Shown piece after piece: positions 10,609-22,320 of a DNA stretch of 64,000 nucleotides. How positions within the stretch are numbered: the stretch's first letter is position 1; every line of letters starts with the position of its first letter. Origin of the DNA: Forficula auricularia (Eukaryota; Arthropoda; Insecta; Dermaptera; Forficulidae); the NCBI GenBank assembly GCA_024734495.1, contig JALMQS010000128.1:19471573-19535572 (forward strand). The letters are read 5' to 3'. Under the pieces are notes generated by a model. That model did not search any database. It had not been told where the DNA came from and worked only from the letters and a program-made list of their open reading frames with translations. The translations under genes and the position numbers were made by a program.

Positions 10609-12819
10609 ATACATATTAATTAGCATTTCAAGCAGTAATTATTGATAATATATTTCATTAAAATAACATATATGGGATGAGGTGACCTAATATACGAATA
10701 TGGATTCTCCAATATTTATGCAGGAAGGGTGTTTTGTATGCAGATACTATTTGAGGAGGTTTAAATCGATGGGTTTATGATGATAGCTAAATTCTAGTTA
10801 TTAGTGTAAATTCTGCCTTTGTTAACAACCAAATACGTTATTTTCTTAAAAGACTTTCATGATAAAAGGCTACATTTAAAAAATGGAAATAATAAAGAAA
10901 AAGCATTCATTTTCTACTTCTACGAAGGATATCAGTTATTAAAGTGAATGAATTTTCAGAATCTCGCGTAATTATGACAAATCACATCGGTATATAGAGA
11001 GAAATTATCACTATAAAAGTCTATATATATATATTAAATGGAATAGATGAAGATAAATTTTTATTATGGATTGCATTTATGGTAAGTAATTAATTTATGA
11101 AGTGTGGAACTTGCTAATGAACTTTTTATATTTGTTGTCCTTAGGATTTATAGCTAGCTCTCTCTTTATGGCTTTGCTCCCTATTTAACATTGAATAGAT
11201 CAATATATTACACGCATTCTTCAATCCTTTAGTCATTTAGTAAGGTCTTTAATTCTTTGCAGTTTGGACAAAAGGGGTTAAGTCAAGTTTTTGTCATTTT
11301 GAGGTTTTAATGCTATTTGTACCAACAAAATCCGATCTTTCAAATCGTACAAAAGGTTTGCAGTGGGTAATAAGTATTTTGGATGTTGGTTTGTGATTGA
11401 AAATGGTGGTGGGTGTATTCAGGGTATTCTCTCTTAGTGCTTTCTTTCTAAAATTGATTGAATTTAAAAATAATCTACGTTACTGAATGCAAGTTAAAAA
11501 ATGAATAAAAAAATGCAAATAATACAAAAAGGAGGGATGTGTAAGTTTTCAATAATAGTAAGTTTTTGTTTTAAGAATTGTTAAATTTATTTATGTGAAT
11601 TTATTAGTTTACTTTGAGAATCAATAATTGAATTGTACAGTATCAAATGGGTTTATGAAGAATATATATATATGTGACGATATTACACGCCTCGTGCTTC
11701 CGTCAGCTGGACCCCGCTTATAATTCAGGCACCAATCTTGGGATTTCCAGATGCGCTTGTAAGGAATTATCGGCGTCTGGCAGATTCGGTACGATGAAGT
11801 CCCAAAATTATTCCGTTCGCTTCCTTCCTGGTAGCGAGTTAGCTCCAATTAATATATGCGTTGAGAAGTATGGAAAAAGTGATGATGTTTGCGAGCTCTT
11901 AGTAACGAATGTGTAATATCAAAATGTAGTATGTAGACTCTCTCTCTATAGATCAATTTAGATGTTTTTCTTCTATTCTCAAGTTCGAGAAGCTCTCTGT
12001 AAGAGTCCAGAGTTGAGAAGCGCTCTGTCAAAGGCCAGAGTCGAGAGTGTTTTGCGTTGTTTTTGTCTCGTCACAAAATCTCTACCTCTCCATCGCCTGC
12101 TCAATTTCAAGTATTCAATTCTTTTTTTAAATCAAAATTATAAATTGTATTGTTTTTCCATTGAAATTCAAACGGATTATTTAATAACCCTCTAAGACTC
12201 ATTCAAACATGCACTAATTCTCTCTTTCTATTTAAATTTAAATGTGAAGTTAATTTTAATATGAAATTTGTTAGGTAAATTATATATTTAGACCAACTTA
12301 TTTTAAAAGAATTTTTTTATCGGATTTATTTAATAAACAAAATATATTTACGTGAAAATTTTAATAAAATCTAAAAAATGAAATAAAAAAAATATTAATT
12401 TAACCCTTATTCTCCAATTCGTCTCCTTTTGCAATTTCATTATACAATATACCGATGGGTATATTGTAGGTTTAAGCCAGAAAAATTTACTTCACTTGTT
12501 ATTTCACTAAATACAGGAGTTGTCTTTCATTTTTTTGGTAGAATAGACTTATATCACTTGATTTTTTTTATTAAATTATTTTTTACCATCTCAAAAATAA
12601 CCTGATAAATAAATATATTAAAAAAAAACTAAAATACATGGTTCTGAAAAGTACAAAATAATATAATACTTATTCAAAAAGTGTGGGGCGCAGAAACATG
12701 TAGGTACTTTTAATTAATTTCGACAAAGTGCCCAAATTTTTTTGATTAACAATTACATTAATTTGTACTTTTTAGAAGGGTCTTTTTTAGTTTTTTTTTT
12801 AAATATAATTTATTTTTTA
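10609..12819. other. AT-rich DNA; GC-richer island at about 11680-11860 unexplained
   Basis: Most of the interval is AT-rich with no features. Around 11680-11860 GC rises and both strands stay open for 75-80 codons (minus 11621-11848, plus 11674-11916), suggesting a relic of coding DNA, but neither translation shows a motif I recognise. No function is proposed. Confidence 0.4.
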
Positions 12820-13060
12820 TTTTTTTTTTTTTATAAATTTATTAAACCAATTATTTTACATTAATTAATGTATACATTGTATTTTTGCTTCGATTCCGGA
12901 GATTACTTCTCCACCATCGAATGTCCTTATTCATCTTTAGTCCTTGTTTTTAATAAGAGGAAAAATCTAATTAGATAAAAAAACCTCTTTTCCGATAATT
13001 ATTTCAATTTCATTATTCCCCAATCAAGTCGATTGGTTTATCCACCCGTCTCTCCCTCCA
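12820..13060 (-). repeat. Poly(A)-tailed retroposon, family P (copy a)
   Basis: On the minus strand the copy contains CGGAAAAGAGGTTTTTTTAT, AACAAGGACTAAA and GGAGAAGTAATCTCCGGA and ends with GGTTTAATAAA and a poly(A). Copies with the same orientation and the same tail occur at 15240-15460 and 50985-51200. It could be the 3' end of a LINE or a SINE without a visible tRNA head. Confidence 0.7.
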
Positions 13061-13427
13061 TTTCCTTCAATATAATTTATTTTTTTACTTTTTAATCTTA
13101 ATTATTATAAGGTGAATCTAATATAAAGCATGTAAAATCCGCATATTTTCAAGAAAAATAGTTTATTAATGCTGACTTTTCGAAACTAAGCTTTTTCTTA
13201 TTCACCTTGGACTGAAAACATAGAATCACCTGACTTAACCCCTTTTGCCCAAACTGAAAAGAATTTTGACCTATTCCTTCTTTAAATTATTTCTAGCTAA
13301 TCCTTTATAAACCTTTCATACTATTTGTGTTGTTGAAGATCGTGGCTGTGATAAATTTGTAGTGGGTTGAAGGAGTTATTCAGCCAAATCAAGGATCCAC
13401 CGGGTCCAATAAAATTCCCAGAAAAAA

Positions 13428-13462
13428 GACGTTTCGGCCTGAATTTATCGGGCCATCTTCAG
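13428..13462 (-). ncRNA. Hammerhead-type ribozyme motif, subfamily B
   Basis: Minus strand: CTGAAGA, extra T, GGCC-CGATAAATTCA-GGCC as stem II, then GAAACGTC. Helix I pairs AATAAA before the core with a U-rich run after the cut site; in the sister copies this is AATAAA with TTTATT. All invariant core letters are present. Confidence 0.68.
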
Positions 13463-13696
13463 TTTATTGGGAATTATATATACATATTATCATAAGTACA
13501 TGTGATTGTTTCTGGTTTTGTCAACAATAAGAAATTTAACTTCAAATATTTAGTGTTCAGCTGGAGCCCAAGACTCATCTCTGAATCTTTGCCTCCAGCA
13601 GAATACTAATTATATGAAGCTAAATTTCTTATCGTTGACAAAACCAGGACCAAACACATGTACTTATGATAATATGTATATATAATTGCCAATAAA

Positions 13697-13731
13697 CTGA
13701 AGATGGCCCGATAAACTCAGACCGAAACTTC
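13697..13731 (+). ncRNA. Mutated hammerhead-type motif, subfamily B
   Basis: CTGAAGA is intact and helix I (AATAAA with TTTATT) is perfect, but helix III reads GAAACTTC in place of GAAACGTC and stem II has lost a pair (GGCC against GACC). It is therefore probably inactive. Confidence 0.5.
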
Positions 13732-13860
13732 TTTATTCTGGGAATTTAAGACTCATCTCTGAATCTTTGCCTCCAGCAGAACACTAAATATATGAAGTTA
13801 AATTTCTTATCGTTGACAAAACCAGAAACAATCACATGTACTTATGATAATATGTATAGG

Positions 13861-14562
13861 TATATACAAATTGCATACTATTTGTTTTATTTTTTACACT
13901 ATATCTACATAATATAAGAGCTTTATATAGATTTTCAGGGCTCCATACATACGTAAACCCTGTCAAAATTTCCACAATTTCGAGCGTAGTAATTAGTAAG
14001 TAATTAATTTTGGCAACTTTTGACAGTGAAGAGCTTAATCTAGAAAACTGAAACTTCTATCAATTTTAGGGGATATTTGTTAAAATGAAACGAGTGGGAG
14101 GTGGGAGTTCAATATTGTAATAACAAAGTGAAAAAAATGGTCACGCCATTCTATACACATTAAATTAATTATATATATTTATTTTTAAATAAAAGGTTTT
14201 AATGAAAGACTAAATGTTTGATCGGTAATTATCTGATATATTTATCAGATAATTACCAACTAAACATTATAGGTATTAATATAGTTTACTCCAAATCGAC
14301 TCTTCATACTTTATTATACACAATAAGATTACACCTGATAAAGTTAAAGTGAAGGTAGCTTTTAGGAGTGAGTCTTAAATCTGATTACACGATCGGAATA
14401 TCTTAGAACTTAGATCATGAACTAAAACTTTTAAAACTCATTCTATTTTGTACTCATGAGTAGTTTCTAGCAGAGTTTAAATTAAATAGTGGGTGGACTG
14501 GACCAGGTGCTCACGAAGAGAAAGGGATTCCTCAAAATATAAATGGTATTGATAAATTTATC
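13861..14562. other. AT-rich DNA with a small hairpin (about 14224-14257)
   Basis: GGTAATTATCTGATA is followed by its inverse complement, forming a 15-bp stem. Nothing else is recognised. Confidence 0.5.
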
Positions 14563-15029
14563 AAATAAATAATAATACCTGGAGCCACCGAGCGATGCAC
14601 GGTAACCCCTGACCCCCCCCCCCTCCAGAAACCACATACCTCGCCCCCACCACTGCACCCTCACTCCGTCCCACCCCACCCCAACCGCGCCTCCCATCCC
14701 CGGATCCTCCACAGCTGCACCCCACCTCCTGCACCTCCCACATCTACCCCACCCGGCACCCAGTTTTTGCATTTCTAGCTTTCTAATGGTCTACATATTA
14801 TGTGTATATTATTTGTTTACTCGTACACCAATTTGCCCACATTCGTTCATATTGATAAACATTATAAAAAATAAATAGGAAAATAATAATAAAAAAAATA
14901 ATCGTATAGCATCTGAAATAAAAACATAAAATTAAATAAGATTTGTTTCCAAGTTATATAAAAAAAGCCACTTCAACCACTTTATTTGTAAACACACCTG
15001 TAATGTTATGATTTAGACACTTGTTAATT

Positions 15030-15215
15030 TTTTTTTTTTTTTGGCTTTTCGGCCATGGTAGCCATAAGCCATTTACGATACTATTTATTTTTATTTTTAA
15101 ATTTGTCTCTACCTCGGGGGTCAGATTTTAGCCGGATGCCTCGAGCCGGATTCGAACTCGGGTCCTCTTGGTTAGCTGGCTGACATGCTACCGCCTAGCC
15201 TACCCGACCCCCCAC
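15030..15215 (-). repeat. tRNA-derived SINE, family 3, with 12-bp TSD (copy a)
   Basis: On the minus strand the head reads GGTAGGCTAGGCGGTAGCAT as A-box region and GAGTTCGAATCC as B-box, followed by a short body ending GGCCGAAAAGCC and a poly(A). CACTTGTTAATT flanks it at 15018-15029 and 15216-15227. Compact (186 bp) and complete. Confidence 0.88.
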
Positions 15216-15239
15216 CACTTGTTAATTAAAAACAAACAA

Positions 15240-15460
15240 AATTTTTTTTTTTTTTATAAATTTTATTAAACCATTTATTTTATATGAATTTATGCATACA
15301 TTGTTTTTGAGCTTCGACTCCGGAGATTACTTCTCCACCATCGAATGTCCTTGATCATCTTTTAGTCCTTGTTTTTAATAAGAGGAAAAAACTAATTAAA
15401 TAAAAAAACCTCTTTTCCGATAATTATTTCAATTCCATTATTCCTATTCCTCGTCCCGAC
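15240..15460 (-). repeat. Poly(A)-tailed retroposon, family P (copy b)
   Basis: This matches the copy at 12820-13060 through GACTCCGGAGATTACTTCTC and AAACCTCTTTTCCGATAATT (plus-strand wording), with the poly(A) at the left end. Confidence 0.7.
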
Positions 15461-16007
15461 ATCCATTCAACAAAAAAATTCTAATTTTATAATATATATA
15501 TTAATATTTGCTATAACTTATTAGTGGGTTTTAAAATTAAAAAAACCAATTAATTGAAAAAATGTAAACAAACTTTTTTTATTGAGATTTTCATTTATCA
15601 ATAATTAATTTAATTAAGAAAAGATCAATTAAGATTGAATTTGTCGAGGTCCAGACCTAGCCAGATCGCTTTCTCACCCTCACAACTTGTTAATAGAATT
15701 TGTTTCATCAAAATCGGTAGACCCGTTTACAAAATAGAACTAAGATACAAATATATAAATATATAAATATATAAACAATTTTTGCTCGTTTAATAAGAGT
15801 AAATAGATAGATATAAATAATAATAGGGCTCCTTGTAGTTCTACCTCCAAACAGCCCAGGGACACACTAACAGACATTTTGACAAATTAATTAATACCTA
15901 TCTCTTAAAATATAAATTTTTAGATATGTTCACCATACATGGTTTTATGGTAAGAAAATAAAAATACATTTTTAATGGTTTATTATTTAAATTTTAAATA
16001 CAAGGTG

Positions 16008-16575
16008 GGGCATAAAGATCTAACAAATTTTGAAGAGGTATAAAAAGTGAAAAAATTTAACTAGAAAAAAAACTGAATACATTATTGAAAAGATCATAAA
16101 ATATTTTTTTTTCAATATATTTTAAACATTATATCAGACAAAAAATGAGGGGGGGGGGGGGAATAAATAAAAATTCTAGTCCTTTCGACCAAACTCAACG
16201 AAATTTTGTATACATATTCTGTGGACTCGCAGAAGGCTAGAAATGCAAAAATTAACCACCTAAAATGGGGGCAGGGTCAACTCAACCAAATTTTGTACAC
16301 ATAGTTTTGTCGAAAGGACTAGAATTTTCATTTTTGACCCTCCGCCCATTTTGGGTGGTTAGTTTTTGTATTTCTAGCCTTCTGGTGGTCCACAGAATAT
16401 GTAAACAAAATTTGGTTGAGTTTGGTCGAAAGGGCTAGAATTTTCATTTTTGACCCCCCCCCCCCGGCCTATTTTTTGTCTAATATAATTTATTTTATGT
16501 TCTTTTCAAAAAATATTCAGTTTTTTCTAGTTAAATTTTTTCACTTTTTATACCTCTTCAAAATCTCTAGCTCTA
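16008..16575. repeat. Palindrome enclosing inverted C-rich minisatellite units
   Basis: The outer arms (GAAGAGGTATAAAAAGTGAA on the left, its inverse near 16540-16563) enclose units of the minisatellite family: TTTTGTATACAT, TTAGTTTTTGTATTTCTAGC, CATTTTGGGTGG and a C or G run. The left units are on the minus strand, the right ones on the plus strand. The left outer end ACAAGGTGGGGCATAA recurs inverted near 48737-48752. Confidence 0.75.
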
Positions 16576-17115
16576 GTTGGAGCTTTACAGTCTTTGAAAA
16601 ATTTTCCTCTCTTACTCCAATTTATTTTATAGAAGGGGCCTTATATTTCGTAATTATTAAGCAACAGTCTTCTATATTTGTAATAATTTTCACCTTTTAT
16701 TTATATTCCATTATAAATATATTATGTAGATATGAATTTTTATTTTTGGAATCATTAAATTATCCAAAAGATTATAAAAATCGTATTTAAATGTTTACCT
16801 TGTCTAACATGAAGGTTTTAACAAATCTCCCCAATGAGGTAGTCAACAAAAATGCACAAAACGTGACACCCATAAAACACAAATATTAAATAAGCACTTG
16901 GCCCGCTGGTTGTTCGACTCGAAATGAAATAAATGCATTTTAATGCGAAAAACAAAGCAAAAGGAAAAGAATCCCGTTACTTGATTAGATATCAGAAAGG
17001 AAAATAATTCCAGATATAAAATAAAAACGTATGCAAGACATGCCCAATTGATTGGAGATATTTTTAAATAAAAAGTGTGTGCGTCAAGTGATTTTCAATT
17101 AACTTTTCGTCATTA

Positions 17116-17294
17116 TTTTTTTTTTTTTGGCTTTTCGGCCTTTCAGCCATAAGCCATTTACGATACTATTTATTTTATTTAAATTTGTCCCTACCCCGGG
17201 GGTCAGATTTTAGCCGGATGCCTCGAGTCGGATTCGAACCCTGGTCTACTTGGTTAGCAGGATGACACGCCACCGCCTAGCCTATCCGAGCCCC
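17116..17294 (-). repeat. tRNA-derived SINE, family 3, with 9-bp TSD (copy b)
   Basis: Same structure as the copy at 15030: B-box GGTTCGAATCC on the minus strand, body, and poly(A) at the left end. TCGTCATTA flanks it at 17107-17115 and 17295-17303. Confidence 0.87.
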
Positions 17295-17537
17295 TCGTCA
17301 TTAATTAAAAATCAAATTTTTAGAGGAATAAACTTTTTAATAAATATTTAATAAATAAAATAACAAATAATCATATAATTGTAATAAATTCCATCACAAA
17401 TTTACAAAATACAATACAGTTCTACAGGTGTTATAAGCACCTATTACTGGTTAAAAATATACACTACCCAACCACACAATCACTAAAAGAGACATTTTGA
17501 CACGTTAATTATTATCTTTAATAAAAAAATAAAATAA

Positions 17538-18460
17538 AACCGACTTCAAAAAAATTAAATGCAACAAATAAAATAATAAGGTCTCAAAAATCAAATAAAA
17601 TGCACTAAAATGTATAAAATAATTATCTTATTTCGTTACAACTAAACGACGAAATATTATCATGAAATCACTTTTTGAAGTCGGTGCGAAAAATATACAT
17701 TTGTTGAATCGAACCCGACGGATCTTACTTAGTACGTTTGACGGGTACATCGTGTATATAGTTTTAATTTTTTTGAAGTCGGTTTTTTTTTTATAAAAAT
17801 TATTTTTATTTTTCTGTTTTTAGTGATGTTATTAATAGTGACTTAATATAATACCTTGCATGCATCTCGTAAGAGAAAGAAAGCGTCGGGCGAATGAAAC
17901 AGAAAATGATAATAAAATAAAATTCATGAATATAGAAATTCTCTCGAAACGTTTGCGGGTTTTAATGTTTTAAGATTTTTTATAAAAGATTTTATTTATT
18001 ATAATTTTGATTATTTGCTCATAAGAATTGGAGATTTACGTTATTTCGTCATTGATCATATTATCAGAACTTGACCAAATTAATATGGGACTACCCCTAA
18101 GGTACCCTCTTTCCAATAAAAAAAGAATCATCGAAATCGGTCCAAGTTCTCGCTGAACATACATACAATAAATAACTAAATAAATAGTTATTAGATATCT
18201 TGACTATTTTGGAGCTATACTGATCCAAACGCAGAAAGATTCATTAAAATCGGTTTATAAACAAAGAAGTTATGCCTGAACAAACATAACAAAAAAGGTC
18301 CAATAGCAATGGAAAAAAAACGGGCCCAATCGGGCAGGAGACTTAATCCAATTCAAAAAAATTATCAAAATCGGTTCACAATTGACGAAGATATCAGATA
18401 CCATAGATACGAAAAAAAATTAAGTCGAATAGAGAACCTCCTTCTTTTTTGAAGTCGGTT
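17538..18460. mobile_element. AACCGACTTCAAAAAA-ended element
   Basis: Sixteen-base inverted repeats AACCGACTTCAAAAAA (17538-17553) and TTTTTTGAAGTCGGTT (18445-18460) bound the block. Internal copies of the same TTGAAGTCGGT motif lie at 17666 and 17775. Next to the right end is GGAGGTTCTC (minus). This pattern is one I recall as abundant in insect, especially lepidopteran, introns; its superfamily is uncertain. There is no coding frame. Confidence 0.65.
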
Positions 18461-19116
18461 AAAAATATAAATGTTCACTATATACGATTATAGACCAAAA
18501 CGCGGTAAATTCAGTCTTTTTTTTATCACTTTTAGATGTTTGTAAGATTTTTTTGGCATCGGGCACAAACCCATTTTGCCAGCCAATATATTCACATTAC
18601 CTCTACAAAAAAACAAAATAAAATATTGTTTGTAAGATATTTTGAAAAAAATAAGAACCAAAAGAAAAAATCTCTATATATCTAAAGGATTGATGTGAGC
18701 TATTCAAATATAAACATTATTGTAGGGGATCTAGTTAGCTAATTTTATCTTCAGTGGAGTAATTGGATTAGCCAATTGAAGTGTTTATTAATCAATTAAT
18801 TATAGATCCAGTAATTTTGAGATTGACGATCTAACACCTAGTGTTACATATATTTCTATAATTATGTTTATTAAAGAAAATAACATTTTGCAAAAGAAAG
18901 CTAATGTTCCAAGTTTAAGAGCTAAATTAGTTGTTCAAATATTTGACAATAGAATAATTAATTCAACTCAAATCAATTGAAAAAAAATTTTAATCGAAAA
19001 ATCAGGAAGGATATCTCTTCGATTTTCCTGAATATTTACTCATGATTAAAGAGAATCTTTTTAAAAACAAAACTGCTTAGTTTTTGCCAAAAGAAATTTT
19101 TAAAAATTGACTTATC
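18461..19116. other. AT-rich DNA, no gene seen
   Basis: No recognisable feature. Confidence 0.45.
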
Positions 19117-20310
19117 TCAGGGGTGTCTAATCTTTTGGTTTACACGGGCCACATTGGGAGAAAAAAAATCGTCTCGGACCGCGGAAAATATTATAATAAT
19201 TCTATTGATATTTTGTATTCAAAAAAGATAGTTAATAATGTAGAAATAAGAACTTTATTGTTTTTTTAGCTCATAGTGAGCTTCTAATTTTATACTTGAA
19301 AATAGCTTATCGTATTTGTAAATACATAATACCTACACCTACATACTTGCAAAAAAATGATATTTTGTATTAGAATATGTTAATATTTTTTCCTGGATAG
19401 ATAATAATAAAGCGGTTTGTTCTACAGCATGCGCCGTTTTCCGCATCCAACACGCCAATTCAGGATGTCTTGCTCCTGTAGTTGCCTACTGGTCATTGCC
19501 TCATCTACTCCTGCTTCCACGTTCGTCTCGGTCTTCCTCTTCTCCTCCGTCTTTCCGTGGGCATCCAGGTCCATATTTTATGAGGCCACCTATCTTCCGG
19601 CATTCTTTTGAGGTGTCCGTACCATATTAATCTCTTCCTTTCTATTCTATCTATTTGGATAGATAATTATTATAAAATTCTAATAAAGAGACAATATTCA
19701 ATTTTTCTTTCAGACTGGCATCTAATTGTTATTCTAGAACATTCAATCAGAAAGTTTGCAAGTAGAAAATTTATTTCTAATGAAAATGGAATTGAAAATA
19801 GACCAAAATGATGATTATTTATTTGGAAATCTTGAAATCTAGTTCCAGATTCAAAATTTAAAATTAGCACTTTTATTTTTCGAAAACTTCACAGTAGATT
19901 TTCGGATTACTTATTTTAGAGAAAAAAATATTATTAGGCCAAATTGTTTCGTGTTTTCCAGTATCTACATATAAATCTCAATGTTTTAAGATATTTTATG
20001 ACTTTATATTGATCCACGGGCTTAAATCGAGTAGGTTTAAAGAAGGATGTGAAAATGATAATTTATTTTTTAATAAGGTCACGGATATAATAATCCCTGA
20101 CTATCCATTATCTATTGACATCTTAGAACGTGCAAAGATCTAAAAGACAAGCCCTGACAAGTTTTAGTCCAGGAGAGAAATTATCAATTAATTGTGATTG
20201 TTCTAGAAAAGCCCAATTCCTTATCTCCTTGTACTACATAGAATGATAACTATAGACTTGGTTAGTGTCGTAGCATATAAATTACTGAAGTAATAAATAT
20301 TTTAGAAAAT
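19117..20310. mobile_element. hAT-like repeat with flank shared with 36519-37430
   Basis: It starts CAGGGGTGTCTAATCTTTTG and carries GGCCACATTGGG and CGGACCGCGGAAAATATTA. From 19190 to 20310 it parallels 36519-37430 over most of its length, including sequence beyond the expected right end (CAAAGATCTAAAAGACAAG, CCAATTCCTTATCTCCTTGT). The right terminus TTGGACAGCCCTG, present at 37117-37129, is deleted here. It is interrupted by the LINE fragment at 19406-19655. Confidence 0.7.
19406..19655 (-). pseudogene. 5'-truncated LINE, endonuclease/RT polyprotein C-terminus
   Basis: The minus strand encodes LIWYGHLKRMPEDRW, then a basic RRRRGRPRRTW stretch, and after a stop or frameshift VDEAMTSRQLQEQD and WRVGCGKRR. 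This is the conserved C-terminal tail of many arthropod LINE polyproteins (W-GH-RM, GRPR-TW, R-W), beyond the RT domain. The element ends in a short (ATT)n tail. TGGATAGATAAT flanks it at 19394-19405 and 19656-19667, so the whole insertion is only about 250 bp and inserted into an older hAT-like repeat. It encodes no catalytic domain. Confidence 0.8.
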
Positions 20311-20418
20311 TAAAAAAAGAATTTTGAAATATCTGTCACTTATTTGAAAGATATACCCAATTTCTAGTCAATCTTTAAGAATAAATTAAAGAAAATTTTA
20401 AAAATATAAAATACTACG

Positions 20419-20530
20419 TAGGTTTCACAAAAATAAAAGATAAGATGCTTATTATGGCATGATTCTATATATATTTCAGGTTTTTACTTTGAAGATGGGC
20501 TCGTACCCTGAAATATATTATAGAGTCAGG
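20419..20530. repeat. Short foldback with degenerate hammerhead motif
   Basis: AGGTTTCACAAAAATAAAAG is followed by TTGAAGATGGGCTCGTACCC and TGAAATATATTATAG. Compared with the subfamily at 48841 the C of CTGAAGA is T and the base before GAAA is T. Flanking TGATTCTATATATATTTCAGG pairs with CCTGAAATATATTATAGAGTC. Confidence 0.5.
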
Positions 20531-20879
20531 TGCAAAATAAATAATAGAGTATAAATTATTTATTTCTCCAATATCATTAGACATGCATTTGTAATATTTA
20601 ATTATTTCTTAAGATTAATCTATGAATTAATTTGCAATATTAATTTGTTACGCCAAATCATAAATTTGAAAATATGTCTCAACTCATGCCCTACTAAATA
20701 CCAGTTGATTTATTTAGATAGTTAATAGGATAAGTAATCCAGTTTCCATTAGAAAATTAACTATATCAATTGTGAATATCGATATTGTAATTTAAACATT
20801 AAATAACTTTAAGTATATGAATAAAACCAAGCTATTATTTATATACTTAAAATTTTAGTTCCTTTTTATTATATCATTA
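20531..20879. other. AT-rich DNA, no gene seen
   Basis: No recognisable feature. Confidence 0.45.
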
Positions 20880-21400
20880 TCATAGTCGCAGAACTTTGGG
20901 ATTTGAAACTTAAGCCATCTTGAGGCTAGAAGAATTATCCCAAGATTTTAGTTAAAATCAAAAGACAGGAAAAACCTACATGTTTGCTTGAAGATTTTTG
21001 GTATTTTGCAATTTCGTCTTTTTTTCGGTTTTCTCAAAATTTCTTGGGTGGGGACCCAAATTGAAATAATTTGAATGAAGAAAATGTGTTGAAGGAGACA
21101 ATAAAAGAGTGTGTCTTCTGCTGGAATTATAAATTTTATTTATTTATATCGTTATAAATAAATAAAATTTATAATTTCAGCAGAAGACACACTCTTTTAT
21201 TGTCTCCTTCAATATATAAAAATTCTGCTACTCTCGGCAAAAACTTTCAATTGAAGAAAATGTAAATGATGATTTTAAAAAGGGAGAAACTAATGTGAAA
21301 GTCGATTGGTTCCCACACCAGTTGAAGATATAATTCAAATTGATCTTAAATATAAAAACCGCAATTTTGATATTATTGTATGAAAAATGAAACATCTTTA
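20880..21400. repeat. Dispersed repeat R (copy a), carrying a palindromic insertion
   Basis: TTTGGGATTTGAAACTTAAG, GAAGATTTTTGGTATTTTG and AATGTGAAAGTCG are shared, in the same order, with 25960-26260. The comparison of the two copies reveals the extra 165 bp at 21088-21252 as an insertion. Confidence 0.7.
21088..21252. mobile_element. Palindromic mini-element with 12-bp TSD (copy a)
   Basis: It starts GTTGAAGGAGACAATAAAAG, has a 57-bp-arm palindrome, and ends TGCTACTCTCGGCAAAAACT-TTCAAT. TGAAGAAAATGT is present at both sides (21076-21087 and 21252-21263). The same element is at 28491-28644 and, almost reduced to its ends, at 42755-42808. Confidence 0.8.
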
Positions 21401-22187
21401 GTTCAAAGAGTTAAGAAGTTTTTGGTGCTATTTCTTGTTCCCCAATGAGAATTTTATTAATTTTTCAACTTTTTTTTTTAATTAAAAGATATCAAGTAAA
21501 TCTCTAGTGAAATACATACTAACTTGTATAATAGGAAACTTTTCTTAATATGCAAATGGCTAATTAACTCAGCTTAATTTTGGGATAATTCAATCATTCC
21601 TTTACAGAGTAATTTATTATTTCTAATAAAATTATCCTTTCCATGAATAGAATGAATATTTTAAAATTATCTGTTTTAAATATACCTACCTAACCCAAAA
21701 TATCACATAAAATAAAAATTAACGGATTTTTGGGGTCTTTCATTATTTTTCAAGCTCTCGAAAATGTTGGAATAATTAAGCCAGACAGACTGATTATTCG
21801 CAAAGCTGCGTCTTTCTATTAATATTATATACTATTATATGTTATTTATATTATATTAATAATTATTATTTTTCTAAAAAAAACTTAATACAGGGATTTA
21901 ACCTCAAATTTTGAAACACTTTTATGTAGTCACTTTTTATCTTCAAAGCGTATATTAACAGTACAATATATATATATTAAAGTTATATGGACAACAATAT
22001 TCACAATCTATATATTTAAAATGGAAAAGTATGTATATATGTTTCTATGATCCAAACGATCTGATTGGCCAGTGCATAGCCAATGGCATAGTTTTAAATT
22101 ATTTGAACGATTCTGATTGGTCAGATAGGGATCGTGCTTAGCCAATGTGTTCAATAAATATTTGAAAAAACTTTTGGCCGTCTCGAA
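21401..22187. other. AT-rich DNA, no gene seen
   Basis: No recognisable feature. Confidence 0.45.
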
Positions 22188-22191
22188 AGGC

Positions 22192-22264
22192 TGCCCGCCA
22201 GGGCAACCGGCCTAGTTGGTGCCTAGGTGCAGAAGGCGTGCCGAAGGCACGCCTGGAGCAGTTA
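22192..22264. repeat. GC-rich hairpin repeat (copy b)
   Basis: GCCCGCCAGGGC and GGCGTGCCGAAGGCACGCC (a perfect hairpin with GAA loop) followed by TGGAGCAG. See 6733 and 36431. Confidence 0.65.
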
Positions 22265-22320
22265 GTAACAAATATTAATCATTTCTATAATTAATATCTC
22301 TATTTATTATTTAATAAAAC

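Larger units (their letters stand above)
13360..13860. repeat. Ribozyme-bearing repeat, subfamily B (inverted plus partial direct copies)
   Basis: A minus-strand unit with a hammerhead core (13428-13462) is followed by plus-strand copies of the same unit, one with a mutated core at 13697-13731 and a third that is truncated. The shared segments include ACATGTACTTATGATAATAT and AATTTCTTATCGTTGACAAA. The same family is at 48985-49345. Confidence 0.75.
14563..15815 (-). mobile_element. Helitron-like repeat block with nested retroposons
   Basis: ACCTGGAGCCACCGAGCGAT near 14580 and TTGCTCGTTTAATAAGAGTA near 15786-15805 are the two ends of a unit that also occurs, in the opposite orientation, at 49815-50610. 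A hairpin CCGAGCGATGC-CGGT lies next to a strongly C-rich tract (14605-14765). A SINE and a family-P retroposon are inserted in the middle. The terminal hairpin suggests a Helitron-type element, but no CTRR end was proven. Confidence 0.45.

Noticed and set aside
11621..11916. Host exon in the GC-richer island at 11.7-11.9 kb
   Set aside because: No convincing splice sites or recognisable peptide; kept only as an unexplained island.
13165..13250. AAGCTTAGTTTCGAAAAGTC (minus) as a degenerate hammerhead
   Set aside because: CTGANGA is reduced to GTGAATA and stem II is doubtful; too far from the consensus to call.
14482..14772. Glycine/arginine-rich protein on the minus strand
   Set aside because: Translation of a C-rich low-complexity tract within the Helitron-like block; two overlapping frames are open for the same reason.
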